DNA from: Candidatus Scybalocola faecipullorum
Lineage (GTDB): Bacteria > Bacillota > Clostridia > Lachnospirales > Lachnospiraceae
Length of the DNA stretch: 64,000 bases
Reading direction: 5' to 3'
NCBI GenBank assembly: GCA_018716485.1
Contig: DVJY01000055.1
Location: 62,001-126,000 of the forward strand
Part shown: one piece after another, positions 25,829 through 34,632 of the stretch
Layout of the letters: each line of letters opens with the position of its first letter
How positions within the stretch are numbered: the first letter of the stretch is position 1
Made by a program: the position numbers and the translations under genes
Notes under the pieces: generated by a model
Told to the model about the DNA's origin: nothing
The model's input: the letters and a program-made list of their open reading frames with translations, nothing else
The model's database searches: none

Positions 25829-26926
25829 ATGGAACATGGAGGAAACAGATATCAGGCAGGCAGAAAAATCGGCGTTTCAGAAGATGCGCTGATTGATTTT
25901 TCGGCCAATATATGCCCTTTAGGGATGCCGGATCCGGTGCGGGAAGCAGCGGCAGCGGCCGCAGCGGCGGCGGTGCATTATCCGGATCCGTCTTCATCGG
26001 CTCTTTGTGAACAGATTGCCCGGTCAATGACAGACGAAGGGTATGACATCAGACCCCAGTGGGTTATGTGCGGCAGCGGCGCAGCGGATCTGATTTACAG
26101 ACTTGTCTTTGCCATGAATCCGCGCACCGCCGTAGTGCCCCATCCGACCTTTGGGGAATATGAAGAAGCTATGGGCTGCATAGGGACAAAAATTATCGGG
26201 TATGATTTAAATCATGACGGATTTGAAATCAAAGAAGATATTTTGGAAAACATCAATGAGACTGTGGATATGGTTTTTATATGCAGCCCTAATAATCCGA
26301 CCGGTGTGCTTACTGAGCGGGCGCTGCTTGAAGCAATCGTGGAGAGAACTGCTCGGGTGGGCGCATTGGCTGTGATTGATGAATGTTTTTTGGATTTTGT
26401 GCCTGAGCCGCGCCAATATACGATGGCAGGGCATTTGACAGACTATCCCAATATGCTTATTCTCAGATCATTTACGAAAATGTATGCGATGCCGGGACTT
26501 CGGCTGGGTTATGCCCTTTGTGGCGATGAAACGATTCTTGATCAAATGAAACGGTTCGGGCCTCCGTGGCCGGTGAGCACGGCCGCTCAGGCGGCAGGCA
26601 TGGCGGCGATTTTGGCAAAGGATCATCGGCAGAAGACGGTTGGTTATATACTCAGAGAGCGGACGTGGATGGAACAGGCGCTGGCGTCGATGGGCATTGA
26701 ATTTACGCAAAGCAGCGCCAATTACATATTGATCCGTGTCCCGGAGGTATCTGATCTTTATGAACAGATGCTTTTGCGGCGCATCATGATTCGGCGGTGC
26801 GAAAATTATGTAAACTTAGATGGCAGCTATTTCAGAATTGCCGTGGGGTGTCATGAAGATAATGTGCAGCTGATGGCTGCATTGAAACAGATCATTGGTG
26901 AAAAAAGGAGGCTAAAGGAAAGATGA
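25829..26926 (+). CDS. cobD: L-threonine-O-3-phosphate decarboxylase CobD
   Basis: PLP enzyme of the aminotransferase fold-type I that makes (R)-1-aminopropan-2-ol phosphate for CbiB. It starts [10 protein letters not shown], a CobD hallmark that separates it from histidinol-phosphate aminotransferase, and has [22 protein letters not shown] and the PLP Lys in [16 protein letters not shown] (about residue 216). It is located between cobalt uptake and cobyric acid synthesis genes. Its stop overlaps xth by 4 bases. Confidence 0.94.
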   Translation: MEHGGNRYQAGRKIGVSEDALIDFSANICPLGMPDPVREAAAAAAAAAVHYPDPSSSALCEQIARSMTDEGYDIRPQWVMCGSGAADLIYRLVFAMNPRTAVVPHPTFGEYEEAMGCIGTKIIGYDLNHDGFEIKEDILENINETVDMVFICSPNNPTGVLTERALLEAIVERTARVGALAVIDECFLDFVPEPRQYTMAGHLTDYPNMLILRSFTKMYAMPGLRLGYALCGDETILDQMKRFGPPWPVSTAAQAAGMAAILAKDHRQKTVGYILRERTWMEQALASMGIEFTQSSANYILIRVPEVSDLYEQMLLRRIMIRRCENYVNLDGSYFRIAVGCHEDNVQLMAALKQIIGEKRRLKER

Positions 26927-27678
26927 AACTTATTTCTTGGAATGTCAACGGGCTGAGAGCCGTCATGAACAAAGGATTTATGGATATTTTTAAAACCCTG
27001 GATGCAGATGTTTTCTGCATCCAGGAGACAAAACTTCAGGAAGGGCAGATTCAGATGGCACTGGAAGGATATGCCCAGTATTGGAATTATGCCCAGCGGA
27101 AAGGTTATTCTGGAACCGCAGTATTTACCCGCACTGCGCCGGAAAATGTTACTTACGGTCTCGGCATTCCGGCCCATGATACGGAAGGACGGGTCATCAC
27201 GCTGGAATTTCAGGATATGTATCTTGTGAATGTGTATACGCCAAATGCTCAGGATGGTCTGGCCCGCATCGACTACCGTATGCAGTGGGAAGATGATTTC
27301 CATGCCTATTTAAAGTCGCTGGAGCAGCGCAAGCCGGTCGTTGTCTGCGGTGATTTCAATGTAGCCAATGAAGAAATCGACCTGAAAAATCCTAAGACAA
27401 ACCGGAAAAATGCCGGATTTTCCGATCAGGAGCGGGGTAAGATCAAGGCGCTGCTGGCTGACGGTTTTATTGATACATTCCGGTATTTTTATCCGGATAA
27501 AACGGGCGCTTATTCTTGGTGGTCCTACCGGTTCAATGCCCGAAAAAACAACGCGGGATGGCGCATTGACTACTTTATTGTGTCCGAGGCATTGAAAGAC
27601 AGGCTTGTCCGGGCGGATATTTTAAGTGATATTTACGGTTCCGACCACTGCCCGGTGCTGCTTGAAATCAGGGATTGA
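26923..27678 (+). CDS. xth: Exodeoxyribonuclease III (AP endonuclease family 1)
   Basis: DNA repair nuclease that cleaves at abasic sites. It begins [14 protein letters not shown]; metal and catalytic motifs are [26 protein letters not shown] and the terminal SDHCPVLLE. 251 residues is the family length. It has no obvious role in B12 synthesis, yet its start overlaps cobD by 4 bases and it ends 8 bases before cbiP, so it is transcribed with the corrinoid genes. Confidence 0.96.
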   Translation: MKLISWNVNGLRAVMNKGFMDIFKTLDADVFCIQETKLQEGQIQMALEGYAQYWNYAQRKGYSGTAVFTRTAPENVTYGLGIPAHDTEGRVITLEFQDMYLVNVYTPNAQDGLARIDYRMQWEDDFHAYLKSLEQRKPVVVCGDFNVANEEIDLKNPKTNRKNAGFSDQERGKIKALLADGFIDTFRYFYPDKTGAYSWWSYRFNARKNNAGWRIDYFIVSEALKDRLVRADILSDIYGSDHCPVLLEIRD

Positions 27679-27686
27679 GGTGCGCC

Positions 27687-29186
27687 ATGGCAGCGAAAGT
27701 CATTATGATCCAGGGAACGATGTCCAATGCAGGCAAAAGTTTTCTGACGGCGGGGCTGTGCCGTATTTTTCATCAGGACGGCTATAAGACAGCGCCGTTT
27801 AAATCCCAGAATATGGCGCTGAATTCATATATTACAAAAGACGGTCTTGAAATCGGGCGGGCGCAGGCGATGCAGGCAGAGGCGGCAGGTATCGAGCCGA
27901 CGGCGGATATGAATCCGATTTTATTAAAACCGACAAGCAGCGTCGGTTCTCAGGTGATTGTCGGCGGAGAAGTGGCCGGCAATATGCAGGCGATGGATTA
28001 TTACAAAAATAAGACCCGGTTTATTCCGGCGGTGATGGAGGCTTTTGAAAATCTGTCCAAAGCCTATGACATTATTGTCATTGAGGGCGCCGGCAGTCCT
28101 GCGGAAATTAATTTGAAGGATAATGATATTGTGAATATGGGACTTGCCAAAATGGTGAAAGCGCCGGTGCTGCTTGCCGGAGATATTGACCGGGGCGGCG
28201 TGTTCGCCTCGCTGTACGGCACAGTGAAACTTTTGGAGCCGGATGAGCAGGCCATGATCAAAGGGCTGATCATTAACAAATTCCGGGGCGATGTCCGTAT
28301 TTTAGAGCCGGGGCTTCGGATGATCGAGGAAAAAACAGGCGTGCCGGTACTTGGCGTTGTGCCGATGACAGCAGTGGACATTGATGATGAGGACAGTCTG
28401 TCCCAGCGGCTGTGTGCCCATGAGGGCGGCGGCGTTATTGACATTGCTGTGATCCGGCTGCCCCATATTTCCAATTTTACGGATTTTTCCGCATTTGAGC
28501 GCATGGACGGCGTGTCAGTGCGCTATGTGGGGAAAGTATCGGAACTGAAGCGGCCGGATCTGATCATTTTGCCGGGAACGAAAAATACGATGGCCGATAT
28601 GAAGTGGCTGCGCCAGTCCGGTCTGGAAGCGCTGATTCTCCGGGCGGCCGGCGAGGAGGTGCCGGTGATCGGCATATGCGGCGGCTATCAGATGCTGGGC
28701 AAAATACTGGAAGATCCGCAGGGTGTGGAGTATGGCGGCACTATGCGCGGACTTGGGCTTTTAAATGCAAGAACAGTGTTTATGCCTCAAAAGACGCGGA
28801 CCCAGATTAAAGGTACCGTGATCGGCGGCGAAGGGATGCTGGCCTCCCTCATCGGACAGGAAGTTTCAGGTTATGAGATTCATATGGGAAAGACAGAAAA
28901 TCTGGGCGGATGTGTGGATATGATCCGTCTTGAGGATGGCCGCACGGACGGCATGATGCATCCTAAAGGCACAGTGTTCGGCTCGTATCTGCATGGATTG
29001 TTTGACAACACAAAGACGGCGTGGGCTGTTGTTGACGCGCTCTGTAAGAAGAAGGGCGTCCGTCTGGAAAAGAAGGCATTTGATCTGAATGCCTATAAAA
29101 ATGAGCAGTATGATCTATTGGCGCAGGCCATCCGCGCATCTGTTGCGATGCCGGAGATTTATAAAATTTTGGAACGGGGGATTTAG
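27687..29186 (+). CDS. cbiP: Cobyric acid synthase CbiP
   Basis: Glutamine-dependent amidation of the b, d, e and g side chains of adenosylcobyrinic acid diamide. The P-loop-like N-terminus is [16 protein letters not shown], followed by [24 protein letters not shown] and LPGTKNT. The glutaminase nucleophile is Cys331 in GICGGYQML. 499 residues is typical. The start at 27687 follows GAGGTG; an upstream TTG at 27675 is rejected. Confidence 0.97.
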   Translation: MAAKVIMIQGTMSNAGKSFLTAGLCRIFHQDGYKTAPFKSQNMALNSYITKDGLEIGRAQAMQAEAAGIEPTADMNPILLKPTSSVGSQVIVGGEVAGNMQAMDYYKNKTRFIPAVMEAFENLSKAYDIIVIEGAGSPAEINLKDNDIVNMGLAKMVKAPVLLAGDIDRGGVFASLYGTVKLLEPDEQAMIKGLIINKFRGDVRILEPGLRMIEEKTGVPVLGVVPMTAVDIDDEDSLSQRLCAHEGGGVIDIAVIRLPHISNFTDFSAFERMDGVSVRYVGKVSELKRPDLIILPGTKNTMADMKWLRQSGLEALILRAAGEEVPVIGICGGYQMLGKILEDPQGVEYGGTMRGLGLLNARTVFMPQKTRTQIKGTVIGGEGMLASLIGQEVSGYEIHMGKTENLGGCVDMIRLEDGRTDGMMHPKGTVFGSYLHGLFDNTKTAWAVVDALCKKKGVRLEKKAFDLNAYKNEQYDLLAQAIRASVAMPEIYKILERGI

Positions 29187-29714
29187 ATGAGACAGGGTTT
29201 GGTACACATTTATCACGGCGACGGCAAAGGGAAAACGACTTGCGGCATCGGACTGTGCGTGCGCGCAGCGGGCGCCGGGGATAAGGTGCTGATCTATCAG
29301 TTTTTAAAAGACAACAGTTCCAGTGAGCGCCGTATTTTGGAACGTATCCCGAACATCACGGTGATGGACGGCAAAGAAGATATTAAGTTTACTTTTCAGA
29401 TGACGGATGAAGAAAAAGGGTTGTGCCGCGCCTACTACAGCCGTGTTTTTGAAGAAATCTGCACAGAAGCGGTACAAGGGGATTATGATGTCCTTTTCTT
29501 AGATGAAATTTTACATGTGATCAATCAGCAGATGATCGATGAGGATACTGTGTTGGAATTTTTGGCGCACCGGCCAAAGAAGCTGGAAGTTATTATGAAT
29601 GGCTATGATCCCAGTGAGCGCCTTAAAAATGCTGCAGACTATATTTCTTATATTCAAAAAGAAAAGCATCCCTTTGACCGGGGCATCGGCGCACGCACCG
29701 GCATTGAAAAATAG
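29187..29714 (+). CDS. btuR: Corrinoid adenosyltransferase (CobA/BtuR type)
   Basis: Transfers the 5'-deoxyadenosyl group from ATP to Co(I) corrinoids. The P-loop GDGKGKTT at residues 11-18 and DVLFLDEILHVINQQ (Walker B region) define the CobA/CobO class; NGYDPSERLKNAADYI matches the C-terminal core. 175 residues. The ATG abuts the cbiP stop, with GGGGGA upstream as ribosome-binding site. Confidence 0.95.
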   Translation: MRQGLVHIYHGDGKGKTTCGIGLCVRAAGAGDKVLIYQFLKDNSSSERRILERIPNITVMDGKEDIKFTFQMTDEEKGLCRAYYSRVFEEICTEAVQGDYDVLFLDEILHVINQQMIDEDTVLEFLAHRPKKLEVIMNGYDPSERLKNAADYISYIQKEKHPFDRGIGARTGIEK

Positions 29715-29726
29715 TGAGGAATGAGT

Positions 29727-30362
29727 ATGTTAGAGGAAATTGAAATCGTAAAACCGGAAGAAATCGAAAAACGCAGCATGGAGATTATTGATTCAATTCT
29801 CGGGGAAACGGCGTGGACAGGGCTGGAACTTTCGATTGTGAAACGGTGCATCCATACGTCGGCGGATTTTGATTATGCAAAAAATTTGTATTTTTCAGAG
29901 AATAGTGCTAAAATAGCCGTGGACGCCCTAAAGCGGGGCGCGTCAATTATAACAGATACAAAGATGGCAGCTTCGGGTATTAATAAGAAGAAACTGGCTC
30001 AGCTGGGCGGCAGTGTATACTGCTTTATGGATGACAGTGATGTGGCAAGGGAAGCAAAAGCGCGGGGCGTGACCAGGTCAAGCGTGTGCATGGAGCGGGG
30101 TATGGCCCTTCCCGGGGAAAAGATTTTTGCTGTGGGCAATGCGCCGACAGCGCTGATCCGGCTTTATGAATTGATCGGCAGCGGCAAAGTCAGCCCGGCA
30201 GCAGTTATTGGCGTGCCGGTGGGTTTTGTCAATGTGGAAGAATCCAAGCAGCTGATCATGAAGACTGCGGTGCCGTGTATTGTGGCGCAGGGAAGAAAAG
30301 GCGGCAGCAATATTGCGGCGGCGATATGCAATGCGCTGATTTATGCCGGAAGCGGCAGATAA
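29727..30362 (+). CDS. cbiC: Cobalt-precorrin-8 methylmutase CbiC
   Basis: Moves the methyl group from C-11 to C-12 to give cobyrinate. Catalytic His43 is in KRCIHTSADFDY; TDTKMAASGINKKKL, AVGNAPTAL and GVPVGFVNVEESK are conserved in CbiC/CobH. The start at 29727 is 6 bases after GAGGA; the ATG at 29721 abuts it. It lies far from the other methylation genes but in the same transcript direction. Confidence 0.96.
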   Translation: MLEEIEIVKPEEIEKRSMEIIDSILGETAWTGLELSIVKRCIHTSADFDYAKNLYFSENSAKIAVDALKRGASIITDTKMAASGINKKKLAQLGGSVYCFMDDSDVAREAKARGVTRSSVCMERGMALPGEKIFAVGNAPTALIRLYELIGSGKVSPAAVIGVPVGFVNVEESKQLIMKTAVPCIVAQGRKGGSNIAAAICNALIYAGSGR

Positions 30363-30374
30363 GGAGGAAGGATT

Positions 30375-31166
30375 TTGGCGATTGATATACAGGCGGCGAC
30401 AGAAGCTTTTCGCAAGTATGTGTCGGCCTATGACATATCGGATGATAAAATTCGCCTGAAAGTTGTGCATACATTTCATGTAAAAAGGGCCAGTGAGGAC
30501 ATTGCAAAGGGACTGGGACTTTCTGAGGAAGATACCCGTCTGGCAGTGCTCATTGGGCTTTTGCATGATATCGGAAGATTTGAGCAGCTTCGGATTTATC
30601 ATTCATTTATTGATGCCGAGACGGTGGATCATGCAGCGCTCGGTGTGAAAATTCTCTTTGAAGATGAGAAAATACGGGACTTTATAAAAGATTCCGGTTA
30701 TGATACAATCATTCGTGGAGCGATTGCCAACCATAACCGGTTTGCCATTGAGGACGGCCTTGATGAACGCAGTCTGCTTCATGCAAAAATTATCCGAGAT
30801 GCAGATAAGCTGGACAACTACCGTGTGAAGCTGGAAGATTCCATCGAAACGATGCTGGGCAAAGGCATCACCGAGGAGACGCTTGGCGGTTTTGACATCA
30901 GTGATGAAGTCTTTGAAGATACAAAAAAGCGCATGTCCGTTCTGTCATCGAAGCGCAGGACTCCAATGGACTTTTGGGTGTCTTATTTTGCAATGACATT
31001 TGATATTTATTTCAGTGATACATTACAGATCATTGAAGCGCAGGATTATATACGGCGCATGGCCGGCAGAGTTTCATATACCAATGAAAAGACGCGTCGG
31101 CGTATGGATGCGCTGATAGAAAATATCCTGTCCTACATGCAAGAAAGGATTGATCAACATGATTAA
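30375..31166 (+). CDS. HD-domain hydrolase of unknown substrate
   Basis: 263-residue HD superfamily metal-dependent phosphohydrolase. Metal ligands are visible as His32/His35 (VVHTFHVKRAS), His64-Asp65 (GLLHDIGRFEQ), a later NHNRF and Asp in IIRDADKLDNYR. The start is an unusual TTG at 30375, supported by AAGGAGG 7 bases upstream; no ATG fits. The gene lies between cbiC and a CobW gene and overlaps the latter by 8 bases, so it shares their expression. The substrate cannot be inferred, although nucleotide phosphates are typical. Confidence 0.85.
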   Translation: MAIDIQAATEAFRKYVSAYDISDDKIRLKVVHTFHVKRASEDIAKGLGLSEEDTRLAVLIGLLHDIGRFEQLRIYHSFIDAETVDHAALGVKILFEDEKIRDFIKDSGYDTIIRGAIANHNRFAIEDGLDERSLLHAKIIRDADKLDNYRVKLEDSIETMLGKGITEETLGGFDISDEVFEDTKKRMSVLSSKRRTPMDFWVSYFAMTFDIYFSDTLQIIEAQDYIRRMAGRVSYTNEKTRRRMDALIENILSYMQERIDQHD

Positions 31167-32316
31167 AATTGATATTTTTTCCGGTTTTTTAGGCGCCGGA
31201 AAGACGACGCTGATTAAGAAGCTGCTTTCGGAAGCACTTGGCAGCGAGAAAGTCGTACTCATTGAAAATGAATTCGGTGAGATCGGCATTGACGGCGGTT
31301 TTTTGAAAGATGCGGGTATTGAAATCACAGAGATGAATTCAGGCTGTATTTGCTGCTCTCTTGTGGGCGATTTCGGAAAAGCGCTGCATAAAGTTATCGA
31401 TGAATTTGCCCCGGACAGAATTTTGATCGAGCCTTCGGGCGTCGGCAAATTGTCGGATGTGATGGCTGCGGTGCAGAAAGTTGTTGTGCCGGGCAGTGTT
31501 GAGTTAAACAGTCTTGTGGCTGTGGTCAACGCTCAGAAGTGTAAAGTATTTATGAAAAATTTCGGCGAATTTTTCAACAACCAGATTGAATATGCCAAGA
31601 CAATTATTTTGAGCCGTACTCAGAACATGAAAGAAGCGAAGCTTGATGAAGCTGTGGCGATGATCAAAGAGAAAAATGGGGAGGCAACGCTGATTACGAC
31701 GCCGTGGGATGATCTGACCGGCGCTCAGATTTTAAAGGCGATGGAACAGCCGATTTCTTTAGCCGATGAGATGTTTGCAGAGGAAGAAATCTGCCCGGAA
31801 TGCGGATGCCATCACCATGACGGCGAACATCACCACCATGATCACGAGGAACACGACCATCATCACGATCATGAGGAACACGGCCACCATCACGATCATG
31901 AGGAACACGGCCACCATCACGATCATGATCATGACAGCCATGAACACGAGCACCATCATGAACACGACGACCATGACCAGTGCTGCGGCCACGATCATGA
32001 CCATCACCATCATCATGACCATGGACATCATCATGCAGATGATGTATTTACAAGCTGGGGCGCAGAGACAACACACAAATATAACAAAGAAGATCTGGAT
32101 AAAATTCTTAAAGTATTGTCTGAGACAACGGAGTACGGCAGTATTTTGAGAGCCAAAGGTATGGTTGAAAGCACAGAGGGCGGCTGGATCTATTTTGACC
32201 TTGTGCCGGAAGAATATGAGCTGAGATCAGGAGCACCGGATATTACAGGCAAGCTTTGTGTGATCGGCACAGATCTGAAAGAAGATGCGCTGAAACAGCT
32301 TTTTAGCATTGGCTGA
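31159..32316 (+). CDS. CobW-family GTPase with long His-rich metal-binding segment
   Basis: G3E/COG0523 GTPase, a family of metallochaperones for zinc or cobalt. The P-loop GFLGAGKT lies at residues 9-16, the metal motif GCICC has Cys63, Cys65 and Cys66, and ENEFGEIGID is conserved. CPECGC (212-217) then leads into about 75 residues of mostly His, Asp and Glu (about 218-293), before a CobW C-terminal domain. The start at 31159 is 9 bases after AAAGGA. Its place after the B12 genes suggests cobalt or competing zinc handling (inference). Confidence 0.9.
   Translation: MIKIDIFSGFLGAGKTTLIKKLLSEALGSEKVVLIENEFGEIGIDGGFLKDAGIEITEMNSGCICCSLVGDFGKALHKVIDEFAPDRILIEPSGVGKLSDVMAAVQKVVVPGSVELNSLVAVVNAQKCKVFMKNFGEFFNNQIEYAKTIILSRTQNMKEAKLDEAVAMIKEKNGEATLITTPWDDLTGAQILKAMEQPISLADEMFAEEEICPECGCHHHDGEHHHHDHEEHDHHHDHEEHGHHHDHEEHGHHHDHDHDSHEHEHHHEHDDHDQCCGHDHDHHHHHDHGHHHADDVFTSWGAETTHKYNKEDLDKILKVLSETTEYGSILRAKGMVESTEGGWIYFDLVPEEYELRSGAPDITGKLCVIGTDLKEDALKQLFSIG
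31840..31920 (+). repeat. Three tandem 27-bp repeats encoding DHEEH(G/D)HHH
   Basis: Units at 31840-31866, 31867-31893 and 31894-31920. The last two are identical in DNA and the first differs at a few bases. Each encodes nine residues, so copy number can change without a frameshift. Confidence 0.9.
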
Positions 32317-32331
32317 AGGGAGTGAATAGCC

Positions 32332-33285
32332 ATGAAAAAACCGGTGGAAGTGCCAGTGTTTTTGATCACGGGATTTCTTGATTCGGGGAAAACCACGTTT
32401 TTAAGACAGATTCTTCAGGAAGAAGGATTTTCTGAGGAAGCAAGATCGCTGCTCATCACTTGTGAGGAAGGCGAGGAAGAGTATGATGAATACAGGCTGG
32501 CAGAGTTAAATATTGCCCTGACAAGCGTGGAAGACGAGGAAAGCCTGACGTCGGAGTTCCTTGAACAGTGCCAAAATTTTTATAATCCGGAATATGTGTT
32601 TATTGAGTATAACGGTATGTGGAAAGTCCAGACCTGTCTTGATCTGAAACTGCCGGACGGCTGGTTTATTAATCAGATTATTACGACAGTGGACGGTTCA
32701 ACTTTTGAAAACTATATGAATAATATGCGTTCCATGATGCTTGATATTTTCTCAAGTTCAGAGATGATATTTTTCAACCGCTGTTCGCAGGATATGCCTT
32801 TGAATGTTTTCCGCAGAAATATTAAGGCGGTCAACCGCCGTGCGCAGATGGTGTTTGATGATGAAAACGGCGACCCGATCGAACTGCCGCCGGAAGAACT
32901 GCCATTTGACCTTAAAGCGGAGGTTATTGAGATCGAAGATGATGACTTTGGTATTTGGTATCTGGATGCCATGGAGCATCCGGAAAACTACGAAGGCAAG
33001 ACAGTCTCCTTTACCGGACGGGTATATATTGCCAATGACTTTCCAAATGGCTGCTTTGTGCCGGGACGCCATGCGATGACGTGCTGCGTGGAAGATATTC
33101 GCTTTATCGGCTTTATATGCAAGACAAAGCATATTGATAAATTTAAAAATAATATGTGGGTAAAAATCACAGCAACTGTGAAGACAGAATATTTTCCGGC
33201 ATATCAGGGCGAAGGGCCGGTCCTTTACTTGAAACATGCCAAAAGTACGAAAAAACCGGAAGAAGAACTTGTCTATTTCAATTAG
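32332..33285 (+). CDS. CobW-like GTPase fused to a DUF1980/TIGR03943 C-terminal domain
   Basis: 317 residues. The N-terminal part is a G3E-type GTPase with P-loop GFLDSGKT (14-21), but the CXCC metal motif of the neighbour is absent, replaced by TCEEGEEEYDE. The C-terminal part (about 218-310) resembles the tail of TIGR03943/YcgQ proteins: GKTVSFTGRVYI, a PGRHAMTCC motif with Cys251-Cys252, and MWVKITATVK. It follows the His-rich GTPase by 15 bases. Such domains are known beside metal-related permeases. A joint role in metal delivery is inference. Confidence 0.85.
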   Translation: MKKPVEVPVFLITGFLDSGKTTFLRQILQEEGFSEEARSLLITCEEGEEEYDEYRLAELNIALTSVEDEESLTSEFLEQCQNFYNPEYVFIEYNGMWKVQTCLDLKLPDGWFINQIITTVDGSTFENYMNNMRSMMLDIFSSSEMIFFNRCSQDMPLNVFRRNIKAVNRRAQMVFDDENGDPIELPPEELPFDLKAEVIEIEDDDFGIWYLDAMEHPENYEGKTVSFTGRVYIANDFPNGCFVPGRHAMTCCVEDIRFIGFICKTKHIDKFKNNMWVKITATVKTEYFPAYQGEGPVLYLKHAKSTKKPEEELVYFN

Positions 33286-33329
33286 AAAAAGGCAGGCTGG
33301 GCAGAATTCATCAATTTATAAATAAAGGG

Positions 33330-33358
33330 TAGACTTTATCCCTGTGAAATGTTAAAAT
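33330..33358 (+). promoter_or_regulatory. Possible promoter of the TrpR-like regulator gene
   Basis: TAGACT, 17 bases, TAAAAT, 59 bases before the gene. Both boxes match the consensus only in part. Confidence 0.4.
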
Positions 33359-33417
33359 AGTACCGTGCATTTGGAAATACATGTGAAAACAGGGAATATA
33401 AGGAGGCACTTTTTAAG

Positions 33418-33714
33418 ATGAATAAGAAAATCAGGACTCCGGAGGTAGAACAGCTTTTTAAAGCGATTATGTGTTTGAAAGATACAGAGGAATGCTTTGA
33501 TTTTTTTGAAGATTTATGTACAATTAATGAACTGCTCTCGCTGTCGCAGCGGTTTGAAGTGGCCAAGATGCTCAGAGAACAAAAGACGTATCTTGAAATT
33601 GCAGAAAAAACAGGGGCATCAACGGCAACCATCAGCAGGGTCAACCGGTCGCTGAATTACGGCAATGACGGTTATGATATGGTGATGGGACGCCTTGAAG
33701 CCGAAGAAAAATAA
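33418..33714 (+). CDS. TrpR-like DNA-binding protein (YerC/YecD family)
   Basis: 98-residue regulator of the YerC/YecD family, which shares the TrpR helix-turn-helix fold. The recognition region is TYLEIAEKTGASTATISRVNRSL near the middle-to-C-terminal part; LCTINELLSLSQRFEVAKML is the conserved preceding helix pair. AAGGAGG lies upstream. The ligand and targets are unknown for the family. It stands alone between the CobW genes and a terminator. Confidence 0.9.
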   Translation: MNKKIRTPEVEQLFKAIMCLKDTEECFDFFEDLCTINELLSLSQRFEVAKMLREQKTYLEIAEKTGASTATISRVNRSLNYGNDGYDMVMGRLEAEEK

Positions 33715-33724
33715 AGTGAAAGAT

Positions 33725-33760
33725 AAAAAGCATGACGTTATGCATCATGCTTTTTATTTT
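33725..33760. terminator. Bidirectional terminator between the YerC-type gene and DUF1836
   Basis: Perfect 11-bp arms AAAAAGCATGA and TCATGCTTTTT with a 9-base loop, followed by ATTTTTTTT. The stop codon of the convergent DUF1836 gene (33738-33740) lies in the loop. Confidence 0.85.
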
Positions 33761-34400
33761 TTTTGTCTTTTGTATGCTCAGATTCATTGGCAGCGTCGGA
33801 CATCTTATCAATCAGTTTTTCCACAATTTGTTTTTTCAAATAAATATCATAGCTCAGAAGGCATATAAAGCTGAAAAATGTCAGCAGGTTTTTTTCATCG
33901 CCGGAAGTTTCCTTAAAAAGTTCTCCGGCAAGATGCAGCTTGTCGGTCATATCGTCAAAAACCGAAGCGGTCGCGGAGGTGGCCATCTGAAAGATTTCAT
34001 CATAAACAGCGGTCATGTCCGGCGAATTTTTAGTCTTAAAATAAGTGCTTTTAATGGGCTCCAGAAGTGTCTGGATATCGTTGATCGATAAAATATTTTT
34101 ATAATAATAAATAAATGTCAATAAAAGTATGTGATCTTTGGAATACTTTTTCTTTTCCGGCGGAGGAAGCAGCTGATTCTTTGCATAATTGTTGATCATC
34201 GTTTTTGTCAAAATTTTATCTTCATCATAGCGCTTTGAAAATGATAAATGCTCATCCATGAAAGTTGTCACCTGATCCATATATAAATCAATATCCGGAA
34301 TAATCGAAGGATGTACATAATCTGCACTCAGTTTCTGTTCCCGGATCTGATTGATTAATGCTAAAATCTCGGAGACAGCTTGATTGTTCTTTTCGCTCAT
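33738..34400 (-). CDS. DUF1836 domain-containing protein
   Basis: 220-residue protein of the Firmicute DUF1836 family. The conserved LTKTMINNYAKNQLLPPPEKKKYSKDH stretch (about residues 64-90) resembles a MerR-like winged-helix N-terminal region, so a DNA-binding role has been proposed for such sequences, but it is unproven. The C-terminus is highly charged (Lys/Asp). AAGGGG precedes the ATG. Monocistronic on the minus strand. Confidence 0.85.
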   Translation of the reverse strand: MSEKNNQAVSEILALINQIREQKLSADYVHPSIIPDIDLYMDQVTTFMDEHLSFSKRYDEDKILTKTMINNYAKNQLLPPPEKKKYSKDHILLLTFIYYYKNILSINDIQTLLEPIKSTYFKTKNSPDMTAVYDEIFQMATSATASVFDDMTDKLHLAGELFKETSGDEKNLLTFFSFICLLSYDIYLKKQIVEKLIDKMSDAANESEHTKDKKNKKHDA

Positions 34401-34495
34401 TCAATACCCCTTACCTTTGTTTAATGTAATACTGATGTTTTAACATGCAGTTTCGCTAATTCTGAACATAGTTTTCTAAATGACTTAACAATGCC

Positions 34496-34525
34496 ATTAT
34501 ACTATGAAAGCAGGCAAAAGGTCAA
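34496..34525 (-). promoter_or_regulatory. Promoter for DUF1836 gene
   Basis: Reading on the minus strand: TTGACC, 18 bases, TATAAT, about 95 bases before the start codon. Confidence 0.6.
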
Positions 34526-34544
34526 TGTTAAAGATATGTAATTG

Positions 34545-34573
34545 TTGAAAATGTTCATACCGGACGGTATAAT
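34545..34573 (+). promoter_or_regulatory. Promoter for the NhaC-type antiporter gene, with a dyad
   Basis: TTGAAA, 17 bases, TATAAT. A dyad ATACCG, GA, CGGTAT (34557-34570) overlaps the spacer and -10 box, where a repressor could block transcription. Confidence 0.65.
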
Positions 34574-34632
34574 AGTGATACTGAAGCTTTATGGTTTTGG
34601 TGCAAATCAGAGATTACGGGGAGAGGATCAGT

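Noticed and set aside
31759-32076. Met/Val-rich minus-strand reading frame opposite the His-rich segment
   Set aside because: It is a mirror of the CAT/CAC (His) and GAT (Asp) codons on the plus strand, with no ribosome-binding site.
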